Below are positions 16,713-25,050 of a stretch of 64,000 nucleotides of DNA, in pieces. Where the stretch lies: NCBI RefSeq assembly GCF_042852765.1, contig NZ_AP031414.1; one strand, given 5' to 3'. Each line of letters begins with the position of its first letter. The first letter of the stretch is position 1. The position numbers and the translations under genes are program-made. The DNA is from Schaedlerella glycyrrhizinilytica_A. GTDB taxonomy: Bacteria; Bacillota; Clostridia; Lachnospirales; Lachnospiraceae. The notes below the pieces were generated by a model, which saw only the letters and a list, made by a program, of their open reading frames with translations, was not told the DNA's origin and searched no databases.

Positions 16713-18113
16713 ATGAAAAAAATCAAATTAGGTTATGTACCGACAAGAAGAAGTATTTTCAGCGCGCCGGATGCGGTCAAATACCGCAGACTGACCGCGG
16801 ACCGGCTGACGGAACTTGGAATTGACTTTGTTGATATCACGGACATCAACGAAGAGGGTCTTTTATATGACGATCAGGATGTGGAGAAGATCGCGGAGAA
16901 ATTTGAAAAAGAGGGCGTGGACGGTCTGATGCTCGCGCATTGTAATTTCGGAACCGAGTATGTCTGTGCAAGACTGGCAAAACGGCTCGGACTTCCGGTA
17001 CTGCTTTGGGGACCGTTGGACGAGCGCCCGGAACCGAACGGGGAGCGTCTTCGCGATACGCAGTGCGGTTTGTTCGCGACCGGAAAGGTGCTGCGGCGAT
17101 TCCGGGTGCCGTTTACATACTTGACGAACTGTCGCTTAAGCGATCCGGTTTTCGAGCGCGGCGTACGGGATTTTCTGGCAGTCTGCAATGTTGTAAAAAC
17201 ATTTAAAAATATCCGGATCCTGCAGATTTCGACGCGTCCGTTCGATTTCTGGACGACGATGTGCAACGAGGGAGAGCTGCTGGAGAAGTTTAATATCCAG
17301 TTATCGCCGATCCCGATGACGGAACTTATCGAAGAGATCAAGGCAGTCAAGGAGGAAAAGACAAAACTAAATGAAATGCTCGATGTGATCCATGAGACGA
17401 TGGAAGTGCAGATCAAAGAAAATGAGGTGGAAAATGTAGCGACGCTTGCGGCGGCAATGAAAAACCTCGTGGAAAAATATGGCTGTCAGGCAGCGGCGAT
17501 CCAGTGCTGGAATGCATTGCAGACGGAAATCGGGATCATGCCTTGCGCAGCCAATGCGATTTTAAATGAAGAGGGCATTCCGGTCGTCTGTGAGACGGAC
17601 ATTCACGGAGCTGTGACGGCGTTGCTTGTGGAAGCGGCCGGGATGGGAGAAGTGCGCAGCTTCTTCGCGGACTGGACGATCCGCCATCCGGATCTGGACA
17701 ACGGAGAATTACTGCAGCATTGCGGACCATGGCCGGTATCGGTAGCTGCGGAGAAACCAAAACTGACCTATCCGCTTGCGTTTGATCATCCGGGAAGCCT
17801 GACAGCCGAAGCAAAACACGGGGATGTGACATTGTGCAGATTTGACGGTGACAACGGAGAATATTCGCTGCTGCTCGGACGTGCAAAAGGCGTGGACGGA
17901 CCGAAAGGAATGGGAACGTATCTCTGGGTGGAAGTGGAGAACATCAAACGTCTGGAAGCGAAGATCGTGGAGGGACCGTATATCCATCACTGTGTCGGAA
18001 TCCACAAAGACGTTGTTCCGGTGTTGTATGAAGCATGCAAATATATCGGCGTCGCACCGGATCTTTATGATCCGATCGAAGAAGAAGTGAAAGCTTATCT
18101 GAGAGGAGAATGA
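16713..18113 (+). CDS. L-fucose-isomerase-like ketol isomerase, candidate D-apiose isomerase
   Basis: 466 residues from ATG 16713, chosen because GGAGGAG (16700-16706) sits six bases before it. The fold is that of the L-fucose/L-arabinose isomerase family: N-terminal Rossmann-like part (GVDGLMLAHCNFGTEYVCAR), a central part, and a C-terminal part with the acid residues of the metal site (NALQTEIGIMPCAANAILNE; VVCETDIHGAVTALLVEAAG). These enzymes interconvert aldoses and ketoses using a divalent metal. Here it heads an operon with both transketolase halves, a GlpK-like kinase and an apiosidase-like protein, so D-apiose to D-apulose is my preferred reaction (inference from context). A rare pentose or deoxysugar remains possible. 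Confidence 0.78.
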   Translation: MKKIKLGYVPTRRSIFSAPDAVKYRRLTADRLTELGIDFVDITDINEEGLLYDDQDVEKIAEKFEKEGVDGLMLAHCNFGTEYVCARLAKRLGLPVLLWGPLDERPEPNGERLRDTQCGLFATGKVLRRFRVPFTYLTNCRLSDPVFERGVRDFLAVCNVVKTFKNIRILQISTRPFDFWTTMCNEGELLEKFNIQLSPIPMTELIEEIKAVKEEKTKLNEMLDVIHETMEVQIKENEVENVATLAAAMKNLVEKYGCQAAAIQCWNALQTEIGIMPCAANAILNEEGIPVVCETDIHGAVTALLVEAAGMGEVRSFFADWTIRHPDLDNGELLQHCGPWPVSVAAEKPKLTYPLAFDHPGSLTAEAKHGDVTLCRFDGDNGEYSLLLGRAKGVDGPKGMGTYLWVEVENIKRLEAKIVEGPYIHHCVGIHKDVVPVLYEACKYIGVAPDLYDPIEEEVKAYLRGE

Positions 18114-18117
18114 GGGG

Positions 18118-18993
18118 ATGAGAGAAGAAAACGGGCAGAAAAGAGCGGAATATGAGCAGATAAAAGCGGAAAAGAATCTGAAAAGACTGGCATATGATTT
18201 GCGGGAAGACACGGTCGATCTGATCTGCGCCGGAAAAGCAGGTCATATCGGCGGCGACATGAGTGTGATGGAAATTCTTGTGGAACTGTATTTCAGACAG
18301 ATGAATATCAGTCCGGAAAATCAGGAGGATAAAAACAGAGATCTGTTTGTGCTAAGTAAAGGGCATTCGGTAGAAGCTTATTATTCCGTGCTTGCGGAGA
18401 AAGGTTTTTTTTCAAAAGAAGAACTGCACCGCACGTTCAGTAAATTTGGCTCGAAATTCATCGGTCATCCGAACAATAAACTTCCGGGGATCGAAATGAA
18501 TTCCGGTTCTCTCGGACACGGGCTTCCGGTCTGTGTCGGCATGGCGAAAGCCGGAAAAATGGATGGAAGAACGTATCGGGTCTATACCGTGATGGGAGAC
18601 GGCGAGCTGGCGGAGGGATCCGTCTGGGAGGGCGCGATGGCGGCAAGCCATTATAAGCTGGATAATCTCTGTGCAATAGTAGACCGGAACCGGTTGCAGA
18701 TTTCGGGAAATACGGAAGATGTGATGGCGCACGATGATCTGTGCGAACGGTTCCGCAGTTTCGGATGGCATGTGATTGATGTGGCAGACGGCAATGACAT
18801 TGACGAACTCCATGCCGCATTTGAGGAGGCAAAGACCGTCAAAGGGAAACCGACGGTGCTGATCGCCAACACGATCAAAGGAAAAGGATCTTCCGTTATG
18901 GAAAATCAAGTCTCCTGGCATCATAAAGTGCCGAATGCAAAGGAATATACACAGATCATGGAAGATTTCAAACGGGCAAAGGAGGCATTTTAG
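18118..18993 (+). CDS. Transketolase N-terminal subunit (operon copy)
   Basis: 291 residues, thiamin-diphosphate-binding half: GHIGGDMSVMEILVELYF, SKGHSVEAYYSVLAEKGFF, GSLGHGLPVCVGMA, and the TPP/magnesium motif GDGELAEGSVWEGAMAA...VDRN. Split transketolases are common in catabolic operons. Starts four bases after the isomerase stop. With the kinase downstream it would act on a ketose phosphate, transferring a two-carbon unit to glyceraldehyde-3-phosphate; in the known apulose-4-phosphate transketolase pathway this yields xylulose-5-phosphate and dihydroxyacetone phosphate. Confidence 0.92.
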   Translation: MREENGQKRAEYEQIKAEKNLKRLAYDLREDTVDLICAGKAGHIGGDMSVMEILVELYFRQMNISPENQEDKNRDLFVLSKGHSVEAYYSVLAEKGFFSKEELHRTFSKFGSKFIGHPNNKLPGIEMNSGSLGHGLPVCVGMAKAGKMDGRTYRVYTVMGDGELAEGSVWEGAMAASHYKLDNLCAIVDRNRLQISGNTEDVMAHDDLCERFRSFGWHVIDVADGNDIDELHAAFEEAKTVKGKPTVLIANTIKGKGSSVMENQVSWHHKVPNAKEYTQIMEDFKRAKEAF

Positions 18994-18995
18994 GA

Positions 18996-19928
18996 ATGGG
19001 AAATACAGCGAATAAGCAGATGATCTGCGAAGTGCTGATGGAAGCGGCAAAAACAGATAAAAATATCGTGGCGCTGTGCAGCGATTCCAGAGGAAGCGGA
19101 TCTTTCACACCGTTTGCTCAAAACTACCCGGAGCAGTTCGTGGAGACCGGGATCGCAGAACAGAATCTGGTCAGTATTGCCGCAGGTCTTGCAAAATGCG
19201 GGAAAAAAGCATATGCGGTCTCTCCCGCGTGTTTTCTCTCCACGAGAAGTTATGAGCAGTGCAAGATCGACGTGGCATATTCCGACACGAATGTGAAACT
19301 GATCGGGATCAGCGGCGGCGTCAGTTACGGAGCGCTCGGCATGAGCCATCATTCCGCGCAGGATATTGCGGCGCTGAGCGCGATCCCGAATATGCGCGTT
19401 TACATTCCAAGCGATGCATATCAGACCGAAGCGTTGACAAAGGCATTATTGAAAGATGAAAAACCGGCTTATATCCGGGTCGGAAGAAATGCGGTCGATC
19501 CGGTTTATGAGGAGGGAAACGTTCCGTTTGAAATGGATCATGCGACCGTTGTGTGCGACGGAAGTGATGTGGCGATCGTGGCATGCGGCGAGATGGTAAA
19601 ACCGGCAAAAGACGCGGCAAAACTGTTGGAACAGGAGGGCATTTACGTCCGGGTATTGGATATGTACTGTGTGAAACCGCTGGATCGAGAGGCTGTGATC
19701 GAGACTGCGAAGAATGTGAAAGCGGTCGTGACGGTGGAAGAACATGCGCCGTTCGGCGGACTCGGTTCCATGGTCGCGCAGGTGGTCGGAGAACATTGTC
19801 CGAAAAAAGTGGTGAACCTTTCTCTGCCGGACGCACCGGTCATCACCGGAACATCGAAAGAGGTATTCGATCATTACGGTCTGAACGCGGAGGGGATCGC
19901 AGCGAAAGTGCGGGAGATTTTGGACTGA
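18996..19928 (+). CDS. Transketolase C-terminal subunit (operon copy)
   Basis: 310 residues: the pyrimidine-binding half with catalytic glutamate (FVETGIAEQNLVSIAAGLA), ISGGVSYGALGMSHHSAQDI, and the C-terminal domain (VTVEEHAPFGGLGSMVAQVV). It begins two bases after the N-terminal subunit, implying equal expression and assembly of one heteromeric enzyme. Known apulose-4-phosphate transketolases are also split into two subunits. Confidence 0.92.
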   Translation: MGNTANKQMICEVLMEAAKTDKNIVALCSDSRGSGSFTPFAQNYPEQFVETGIAEQNLVSIAAGLAKCGKKAYAVSPACFLSTRSYEQCKIDVAYSDTNVKLIGISGGVSYGALGMSHHSAQDIAALSAIPNMRVYIPSDAYQTEALTKALLKDEKPAYIRVGRNAVDPVYEEGNVPFEMDHATVVCDGSDVAIVACGEMVKPAKDAAKLLEQEGIYVRVLDMYCVKPLDREAVIETAKNVKAVVTVEEHAPFGGLGSMVAQVVGEHCPKKVVNLSLPDAPVITGTSKEVFDHYGLNAEGIAAKVREILD

Positions 19929-19943
19929 TCGGAGGAAATGGTG

Positions 19944-21482
19944 ATGATTGAAAACAGGAAAGAGACGGGCCGGAAATCCGATGGACTGCAGCCGAAGAGG
20001 CAGGACATGGCGCCGCGTTATCTCATCGGGATCGACCAGAGCACGCAGGGAACGAAAGCGATCCTGCTGGATGACTTCGGGCGGCTTCTGATTCGGACCG
20101 ATCTGTCCCATCGGCAGATCATAAGCGAGAAAGGCTGGGTTTCCCACGATCCGGAGGAAATCTATGCCAATACAATCAGGGTCATAGAAACTCTGCTGGA
20201 AAAAGCGCAGATCCCAGCCGAACAGATTGCCGGTGTCGGGATCAGCAATCAACGCGAGACGAGTATGATCTGGGAAAAAGAGAGCGGGCGTCCGATGGCG
20301 GATGCGGTCGTCTGGCAGTGTGCGCGAGCCGAAGAAATCTGTGCGCGTCCGGAAGTAGAAGCGCATGCCGATGAAATTTATGAAAAGACAGGATTGAAAT
20401 TGTCCCCGTATTTTCCGGCGGCGAAATTTGCCTGGCTTCTGGAACATACGGAGGGCGCGAAAGAAAAAGAAGCGGCAGGCGAATTGTGTATGGGAACGAT
20501 GGATGTCTGGCTCGTGTACAAACTGACCGGAGGTCTTTCTTACAAGACGGATTATTCCAATGCATCGCGGACACAGCTTTTTCACCTTTCCGAGTTAAAA
20601 TGGGATGAAAAGATCTGTGGGCTGTTCGGGATCCATACGTCGTCGCTTCCGGTAGTATGTGATTCGGATTCTTGTTTCGGGATGACGGATTTTGAGGGAC
20701 TCCTGCCGCATCCGGTTCCGATCCACGGCGTGCTGGGGGATTCTCATGCGGCATTGTTCGGACAGGGATGTCTGCTTCCGGGAACAGGAAAAGCGACATA
20801 CGGAACCGGTTCGTCGATCATGATGAACACCGGCGATACGACGATCCGAAGCAAAAACGGTCTTGTCTCCTCGATTGGCTGGAAATTAGGCGGAAAACTT
20901 GTGTATGTGTTGGAGGGGAATATCAATTATACGGGAGCGGCGATCAGCTGGCTGAAAGATCAGGTGAGACTGATCGACAGCGCCGGAGAGACCGAACATT
21001 TATGCCGGGCGGCAGTCAAAGACGACGATCTTTATTTTGTCCCGGCATTTACCGGACTCGGCGCGCCGTATTGGAACAGCGCATGCAGAGGCTCCTTAAG
21101 CGGGATCGGCAGGACGACCGGGCGGGAAGAAATCGTCCGTGCCTGTGTGGAAAGCATTGCGTATCAGATCCGGGACGTTGTCGATGCAATGGGAGCGGAC
21201 GCCGGGATCTGTCCGGAGTCTCTTCGCGTGGACGGAGGACCTACAAAAAATACATATCTGATGCAGTTCCAGAGCGATATGCTCGGCAGTGAAGTCCTCG
21301 TATCCGATTCGGAAGAAATGTCCGCGATCGGCGCGGCATGTGCGGCAGGGATCGTGCTTGGCATATTGCCGGCAGATGTGACGGAGCAGATCAAAAGGAC
21401 GGCATATCATCCGCAGATGGACGAAGAATTGCGGATAAAAAAATGGAACGGCTGGAAACGAGCCGTCGTATCGATTTTGTAA
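19944..21482 (+). CDS. FGGY-family carbohydrate kinase, candidate apulose kinase
   Basis: 512 residues from ATG 19944 (GGAGG at 19931 lies at proper distance; the ATG at 19938 is too close). Two actin-like ATPase halves: IGIDQSTQGTKAILLDDFGR at the N-terminus, GISNQRETSMIWEKESGRP, and GYGTGSS-type ATP loop (KATYGTGSSIMM), DGGPTKNTYLMQFQSDML near the C-terminus. It resembles glycerol kinase most, but no glycerol uptake genes are near. In this operon it should phosphorylate the ketose made by the isomerase to feed the transketolase. The first ~25 residues before the core are charged and not conserved-looking. Confidence 0.85.
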   Translation: MIENRKETGRKSDGLQPKRQDMAPRYLIGIDQSTQGTKAILLDDFGRLLIRTDLSHRQIISEKGWVSHDPEEIYANTIRVIETLLEKAQIPAEQIAGVGISNQRETSMIWEKESGRPMADAVVWQCARAEEICARPEVEAHADEIYEKTGLKLSPYFPAAKFAWLLEHTEGAKEKEAAGELCMGTMDVWLVYKLTGGLSYKTDYSNASRTQLFHLSELKWDEKICGLFGIHTSSLPVVCDSDSCFGMTDFEGLLPHPVPIHGVLGDSHAALFGQGCLLPGTGKATYGTGSSIMMNTGDTTIRSKNGLVSSIGWKLGGKLVYVLEGNINYTGAAISWLKDQVRLIDSAGETEHLCRAAVKDDDLYFVPAFTGLGAPYWNSACRGSLSGIGRTTGREEIVRACVESIAYQIRDVVDAMGADAGICPESLRVDGGPTKNTYLMQFQSDMLGSEVLVSDSEEMSAIGAACAAGIVLGILPADVTEQIKRTAYHPQMDEELRIKKWNGWKRAVVSIL

Positions 21483-21507
21483 CAGCATGATACAGGAGGA
21501 AATGACA

Positions 21508-22971
21508 ATGGAAAAATTGCAGATATCGAAAAACGGCAGGTATTTTACCTATCCGGACGGCACACCGTTCGTGTGGCTTGCCGATACGGCATGGACGATG
21601 CCGCAGCGAATGAAGTGGGACGACGTGACCTATTTTATGGAAGAGAGAAAACGCCAGGGATTTACCGTGCTTCAGATCGTGGCGCTGGATCCGGAGCGGG
21701 ATATCGAGATGCGAAATCCCACAGGAGAAAAAGCGCTCCTCGACGACGATCTTCTGACGCCGAATGAGCGGTATTTTTCGTATCTGGACTGGATTCTGGA
21801 CAAGGCGGCGGAATATGGATTTTATGTTCTGCTGCTTCCGGTCTGGGGACAGCTCGTAGTCGGACATGACTGGGGCGGTAAAACTTACGAAAAAACAGTG
21901 ACCGAAGCCAATGCATATCAATATGGAAAATGGATCGGCGAGCGTTACAAAAATAAGAATCATATTTTATGGTGTCTGGGCGGAGACCGTCAGCCGATCC
22001 ATCTCGGAGTGGATTATCGTCCTGTATGGAGAAAAATGGCAGAGGGACTTGCAAAAGGGATCACCGGAAAGGATCTGCATTATAATAGGAAAGATCCGGC
22101 GTGGGAAAAACTGATGATTACCTATCATGCCTGCCACGAACGGGAGACCGGGGAATGTTCGACAATGTCGTACTGGACGGACGAAGAAGCGTGGATCCGT
22201 TTTATCATGCTGCAGTCCGGACATGGACTGGAACCGAAGAACTACGAACTTGTGAAAAAAGAATATGACCGGCAGCAGGTAATGCCGGTGTGGGACGGAG
22301 AACCGGCATATGAAATGATGCCTACAAGCTGGCCTCCGGTGAACGCGTCGTTCCATGGATCATGGATGGTGAGAAAACGGGCGTATTGGAGTCTGTTTGC
22401 AGGTTCCTTTGGGCATACTTACGGACATTGTTCCGTATGGTGTTCGATTGCCGAAAAAGAAAAAAATGCGATGAGCAGACTGACCTGGTATGAGGCGCTG
22501 AAATGCGAGGGCGCCGAGCAGATGAAATATTTGCGTGCGCTGATGGAAGATCTCCGGATCATGACATACCGTCCGGCACAGGATCTGCTTCCGGAAGAAA
22601 ATGATTCCGTGGAAATGGATCTGCACCGGCAGTGTTGTTTGAATGAAGCGGACAAAACCGTCTGTGTTTATCTGCCAAGCGGCGGTACGGCAGAAGTGGA
22701 TCTTAGAAAAGCCGGGTATGGAGATGTCGCTTATATCTGGTGGTATGATCCGCGAGACGGAAAATTCTATACATCTGACGGAAAAGAAACGGAAAATGCG
22801 CAGAAGATGATAGTGTCAGCCGGAAAACTGCAGGCGGAATCGCCGGAAGCAGGGAAAGAGAAAGACTGGGTTTTAATCGTGAAGAAAGAGGACGGAGAAA
22901 ATCCGATCTGTGACAAAGTATATTTCGACGCGGAAAAAGAGGGACAATTAAAGAAAGTGTTTGTTTGGTAA
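21508..22971 (+). CDS. DUF4038 glycoside hydrolase, GH140 apiosidase-like, cytosolic
   Basis: 487 residues from ATG 21508, with AGGAGG eight bases upstream. TIM-barrel glycosidase of the DUF4038 group: FVWLADTAWTMPQRMKWDDV at the start, LWCLGGDRQP (Asp160), and VWDGEPAYEMMPTSW (Glu265, Glu269), which are the likely acid/base and nucleophile neighbourhoods; a beta-sandwich of ~90 residues closes the protein. GH140 members release apiose from rhamnogalacturonan-II side chains. It lacks a signal peptide, so it would act on imported apiosides (for example flavonoid glycosides or short oligosaccharides). Its place as last gene of an isomerase-transketolase-kinase operon is the key reason for the apiose proposal. 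Confidence 0.82.
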   Translation: MEKLQISKNGRYFTYPDGTPFVWLADTAWTMPQRMKWDDVTYFMEERKRQGFTVLQIVALDPERDIEMRNPTGEKALLDDDLLTPNERYFSYLDWILDKAAEYGFYVLLLPVWGQLVVGHDWGGKTYEKTVTEANAYQYGKWIGERYKNKNHILWCLGGDRQPIHLGVDYRPVWRKMAEGLAKGITGKDLHYNRKDPAWEKLMITYHACHERETGECSTMSYWTDEEAWIRFIMLQSGHGLEPKNYELVKKEYDRQQVMPVWDGEPAYEMMPTSWPPVNASFHGSWMVRKRAYWSLFAGSFGHTYGHCSVWCSIAEKEKNAMSRLTWYEALKCEGAEQMKYLRALMEDLRIMTYRPAQDLLPEENDSVEMDLHRQCCLNEADKTVCVYLPSGGTAEVDLRKAGYGDVAYIWWYDPRDGKFYTSDGKETENAQKMIVSAGKLQAESPEAGKEKDWVLIVKKEDGENPICDKVYFDAEKEGQLKKVFVW

Positions 22972-22983
22972 AGTAAAAGGATG

Positions 22984-23060
22984 AAATCACCGGAAGTGCC
23001 AAAAGGTACATTCTGGGATTGTAAGCAGTCGCCAAGGTCTCGGGCAAGCCCGGACTTTGG
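22984..23060 (+). repeat. Two-hairpin repeat element, copy B
   Basis: 77 bp beginning 12 bp after the GH140-like gene, 75/77 identical to copy A. The two differences (C to T in GGCAC and in TTCCGG) each turn a G-C pair of hairpin 1 into G-U, so the fold is kept if the plus strand is transcribed. Hairpin 2 is identical. The element is again followed within 7 bp by a terminator hairpin and then by a flavoprotein gene. Confidence 0.85.
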
Positions 23061-23066
23061 GTATAC

Positions 23067-23102
23067 AAAAAGACAAGAATCAATGACGGATTCTTGTCTT
23101 TT
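23067..23102 (+). terminator. Terminator downstream of repeat copy B
   Basis: AAAAGACAAGAATC pairs with GATTCTTGTCTTTT around a 7-base loop, followed by more T-rich sequence. It probably ends the apiose-type operon. Confidence 0.9.
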
Positions 23103-23296
23103 CTTTTCGTCGGCATTGTAAAAAATAGCGAAAAACAAACTATTTTGAAAAGAATAGATAAGAACGGGAGAGAAAAAATAAAGAGAAACATTTATAATAA
23201 ATGATAAATTTCCACAGTGTGTGGACTGCGGAGGCGGAATTTTTTGCCGAAGTAAGAAATTTTAGTACAATGAATTGAAGAGAAAGAGGAGAGATC

Positions 23297-24262
23297 ATGG
23301 AGAAGAAAAAGGTAGTCGGTTTTTCATTCGGACGAAAAATGTCCAATACAGAAGTGATGATCAAAGAAGCATTGCTTGAGTGTGAAAGAGCCGGAATGGA
23401 GATTGAGTTTATTCGCTGCGATGAATTAAATATTCATATCTGTACAGGATGCTGTGCCTGCGTAGGCGGGCTGATGTCCGGAAGAGGAAGAGGCGCCTGC
23501 GTACATAAAGATGACGATTTCCATATCATCGAAGAAGCGCTGATGTCAGCAGATGCAGTGATCGTCGGATCTCCGACCTACGAGTTTGCACCGACAGGAA
23601 ACTTTAAAGTAGTCTGCGACAGAATCGGACCTGCACACGATAAGACATTCCGCGGACCGGCGATCGAACAGGGAATCGCAGAGGGAAAAGATCCGAGTCA
23701 GTATCCGGATGTGCGCAGTACAAAACCGCGTGTCGGAGCATTGATCACAGTCGGAGGAGCAAGAACAGAGAACTGGCTGTCCTTATCCCTGCCAAACATG
23801 CATGAATTTACATTCCCGATGGGAATCGACGTGATCGATCAGTATAAATATTTCGGAGCGATGAATATTGAACATGTACTCGGACGCCCGGACGTTATGG
23901 ATCGGATGAAAACATTGGGATCTCATATCGTAGAAGCGCTGAACGCAGAGACAGAAGAAGAGCGTATCCGCTATCGTGGCGACGAACAGGGAATCTGCCC
24001 GGTTTGTCATCAGGATCTTCTGACAGTCGGATTCGGCGGAAATAAAGTGGAATGTCCGGTCTGCGGAATCGAGGGAACACTGGATATCGTGGACGGAGAG
24101 ATCAAAGTGGAATTCTCCGAAGAACAGCAGAACCGTTCCAGACTGCGCGACGGCGGAAAATGGGAACACTCCAATGAGATCCGCGACGGTGCGATGACAC
24201 AGAAAAAAGTGGAGAACTTAAAAGAACTGAAAATGAAATATATCGGCGTCGGTGAAAAATAA
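23297..24262 (+). CDS. Iron-sulfur flavoprotein-like NAD(P)H-dependent reductase with zinc-ribbon tail (paralog 2)
   Basis: 321 residues, clearly homologous over its whole length to the product of 10701-11663: VVGFSFGRKMSNTEVMIKEA, cysteine cluster CTGCCACVGG...GACVHKDDDF, flavin loop GSPTYEFAPTGNFKVVCDRI, TVGGARTENWLSLSLP, and the C-terminal ribbon CPVCHQDLL / VECPVCGIEG. Likely binds FMN and an Fe-S cluster or zinc. It is a single-gene unit, closed by the promoter of the manganese riboswitch four bases after its stop. The physiological substrate is unknown; nitro, azo or quinone reduction are typical for the superfamily. Confidence 0.82.
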   Translation: MEKKKVVGFSFGRKMSNTEVMIKEALLECERAGMEIEFIRCDELNIHICTGCCACVGGLMSGRGRGACVHKDDDFHIIEEALMSADAVIVGSPTYEFAPTGNFKVVCDRIGPAHDKTFRGPAIEQGIAEGKDPSQYPDVRSTKPRVGALITVGGARTENWLSLSLPNMHEFTFPMGIDVIDQYKYFGAMNIEHVLGRPDVMDRMKTLGSHIVEALNAETEEERIRYRGDEQGICPVCHQDLLTVGFGGNKVECPVCGIEGTLDIVDGEIKVEFSEEQQNRSRLRDGGKWEHSNEIRDGAMTQKKVENLKELKMKYIGVGEK

Positions 24263-24265
24263 GAA

Positions 24266-24293
24266 TTGACATTTTGAACGGATGTGGTAGAAT
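24266..24293 (+). promoter_or_regulatory. Promoter of the mntP riboswitch transcript
   Basis: TTGACA (24266-24271), 16 bp, TAGAAT (24288-24293), beginning right after the flavoprotein stop codon and just ahead of the aptamer. Confidence 0.8.
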
Positions 24294-24299
24294 TGATAA

Positions 24300-24415
24300 A
24301 GATTCCTACGAGGGAGTAATCGGCATGATCGCGTGTCCGGGCAAAAGCCTGAAAAGATGACGGATTATGCAGTATGATCGACATAATGGTGAGAAACACC
24401 CGGTGATACTTGAAA
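24300..24415 (+). ncRNA. yybP-ykoY manganese riboswitch
   Basis: The conserved opening (ACGAGGGAGTA, cf. GGGGAGUA of the family) and the closing part GGTGAGAAACACCCGGTG, which closely follows the GUGAGGAAACUCACCGG stretch of known members, flank a variable helix region. The element sits between a promoter and a terminator hairpin and precedes mntP, the classic gene of this riboswitch. Binding of Mn2+ should favour read-through into the exporter gene. Confidence 0.85.
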
Positions 24416-24422
24416 TGATGAG

Positions 24423-24464
24423 ACTCATGGACAGCTTTAAGAGAGGCTGTCTGTGAGTTTTTTT
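24423..24464 (+). terminator. Expression-platform terminator of the Mn riboswitch
   Basis: ACTCATGGACAGC pairs with GCTGTCTGTGAGT (24446-24458, one mismatch), followed by seven T residues. It lies between the aptamer and the mntP start, as expected for transcriptional control. Confidence 0.88.
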
Positions 24465-24492
24465 ATTGCGTAGGAAGTGGAAAGGAGAAAAT

Positions 24493-25050
24493 ATGGGAAC
24501 AGCAGAATTATTTATTTTGGCGGTAGGATTATCAATGGATGCATTTGCGGTATCTGTCTGTAAAGGACTTTCACTTGGAAAGATCAATTGGAAGCATATG
24601 GGAATTGCAGGCGCGTGGTTTGGAGGATTTCAAGCATTGATGCCGCTGATCGGATATTTGCTTGGAAGTATGTTTACGGATCTGATCACAAGTGTGTCGC
24701 ACTGGATCGCATTTGTTCTTCTTCTCCTGATCGGAGGCGGTATGATCCGGGAAGCACGCAGCGATGCGGAGTGCGTGGATGCGTCGATGGATATGAAGTC
24801 CATGTTCCTGCTTGCGATTGCGACAAGCATCGATGCACTGGCAGTCGGCGTTTCGTTTGCCTTTCTCAAGGTCGCGATCGTTCCGGCAGTCTGTCTGATC
24901 GGGATCATCACGTTTGTCTGTTCAGCGGCTGGAGTGAAGATCGGAAGTCTGTTTGGTGTGCGGTATCGATCGAAAGCAGAGTTGTGCGGCGGTGTGATCT
25001 TGATCCTGATCGCAGTGAAAACGCTGGCAGAGGGGCTGGGGAGTATCTGA
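24493..25050 (+). CDS. mntP: Manganese efflux pump MntP
   Basis: 185 residues, six membrane segments in two repeats, each with the diagnostic acidic motif: LSMDAFAVSVCKGL in segment 1 and TSIDALAVGVSFAF in the second half. The protein exports Mn2+ across the plasma membrane. The ATG at 24493 has GGAG five bases upstream; an upstream TTG in frame at 24466 lies inside the terminator and is rejected. The yybP-ykoY riboswitch in front gives manganese-induced expression. Confidence 0.95.
   Translation: MGTAELFILAVGLSMDAFAVSVCKGLSLGKINWKHMGIAGAWFGGFQALMPLIGYLLGSMFTDLITSVSHWIAFVLLLLIGGGMIREARSDAECVDASMDMKSMFLLAIATSIDALAVGVSFAFLKVAIVPAVCLIGIITFVCSAAGVKIGSLFGVRYRSKAELCGGVILILIAVKTLAEGLGSI

Noticed and set aside
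19446..20585. 379-codon minus-strand frame over the transketolase C and kinase genes
   Set aside because: Antisense to two well-supported genes, with no domain or ribosome site.
10437..23060. Reading the two repeat copies as one transposon spanning 12.6 kb
   Set aside because: The copies are in direct orientation, only 77 bp, contain internal hairpins, and no transposase or integrase lies between them.
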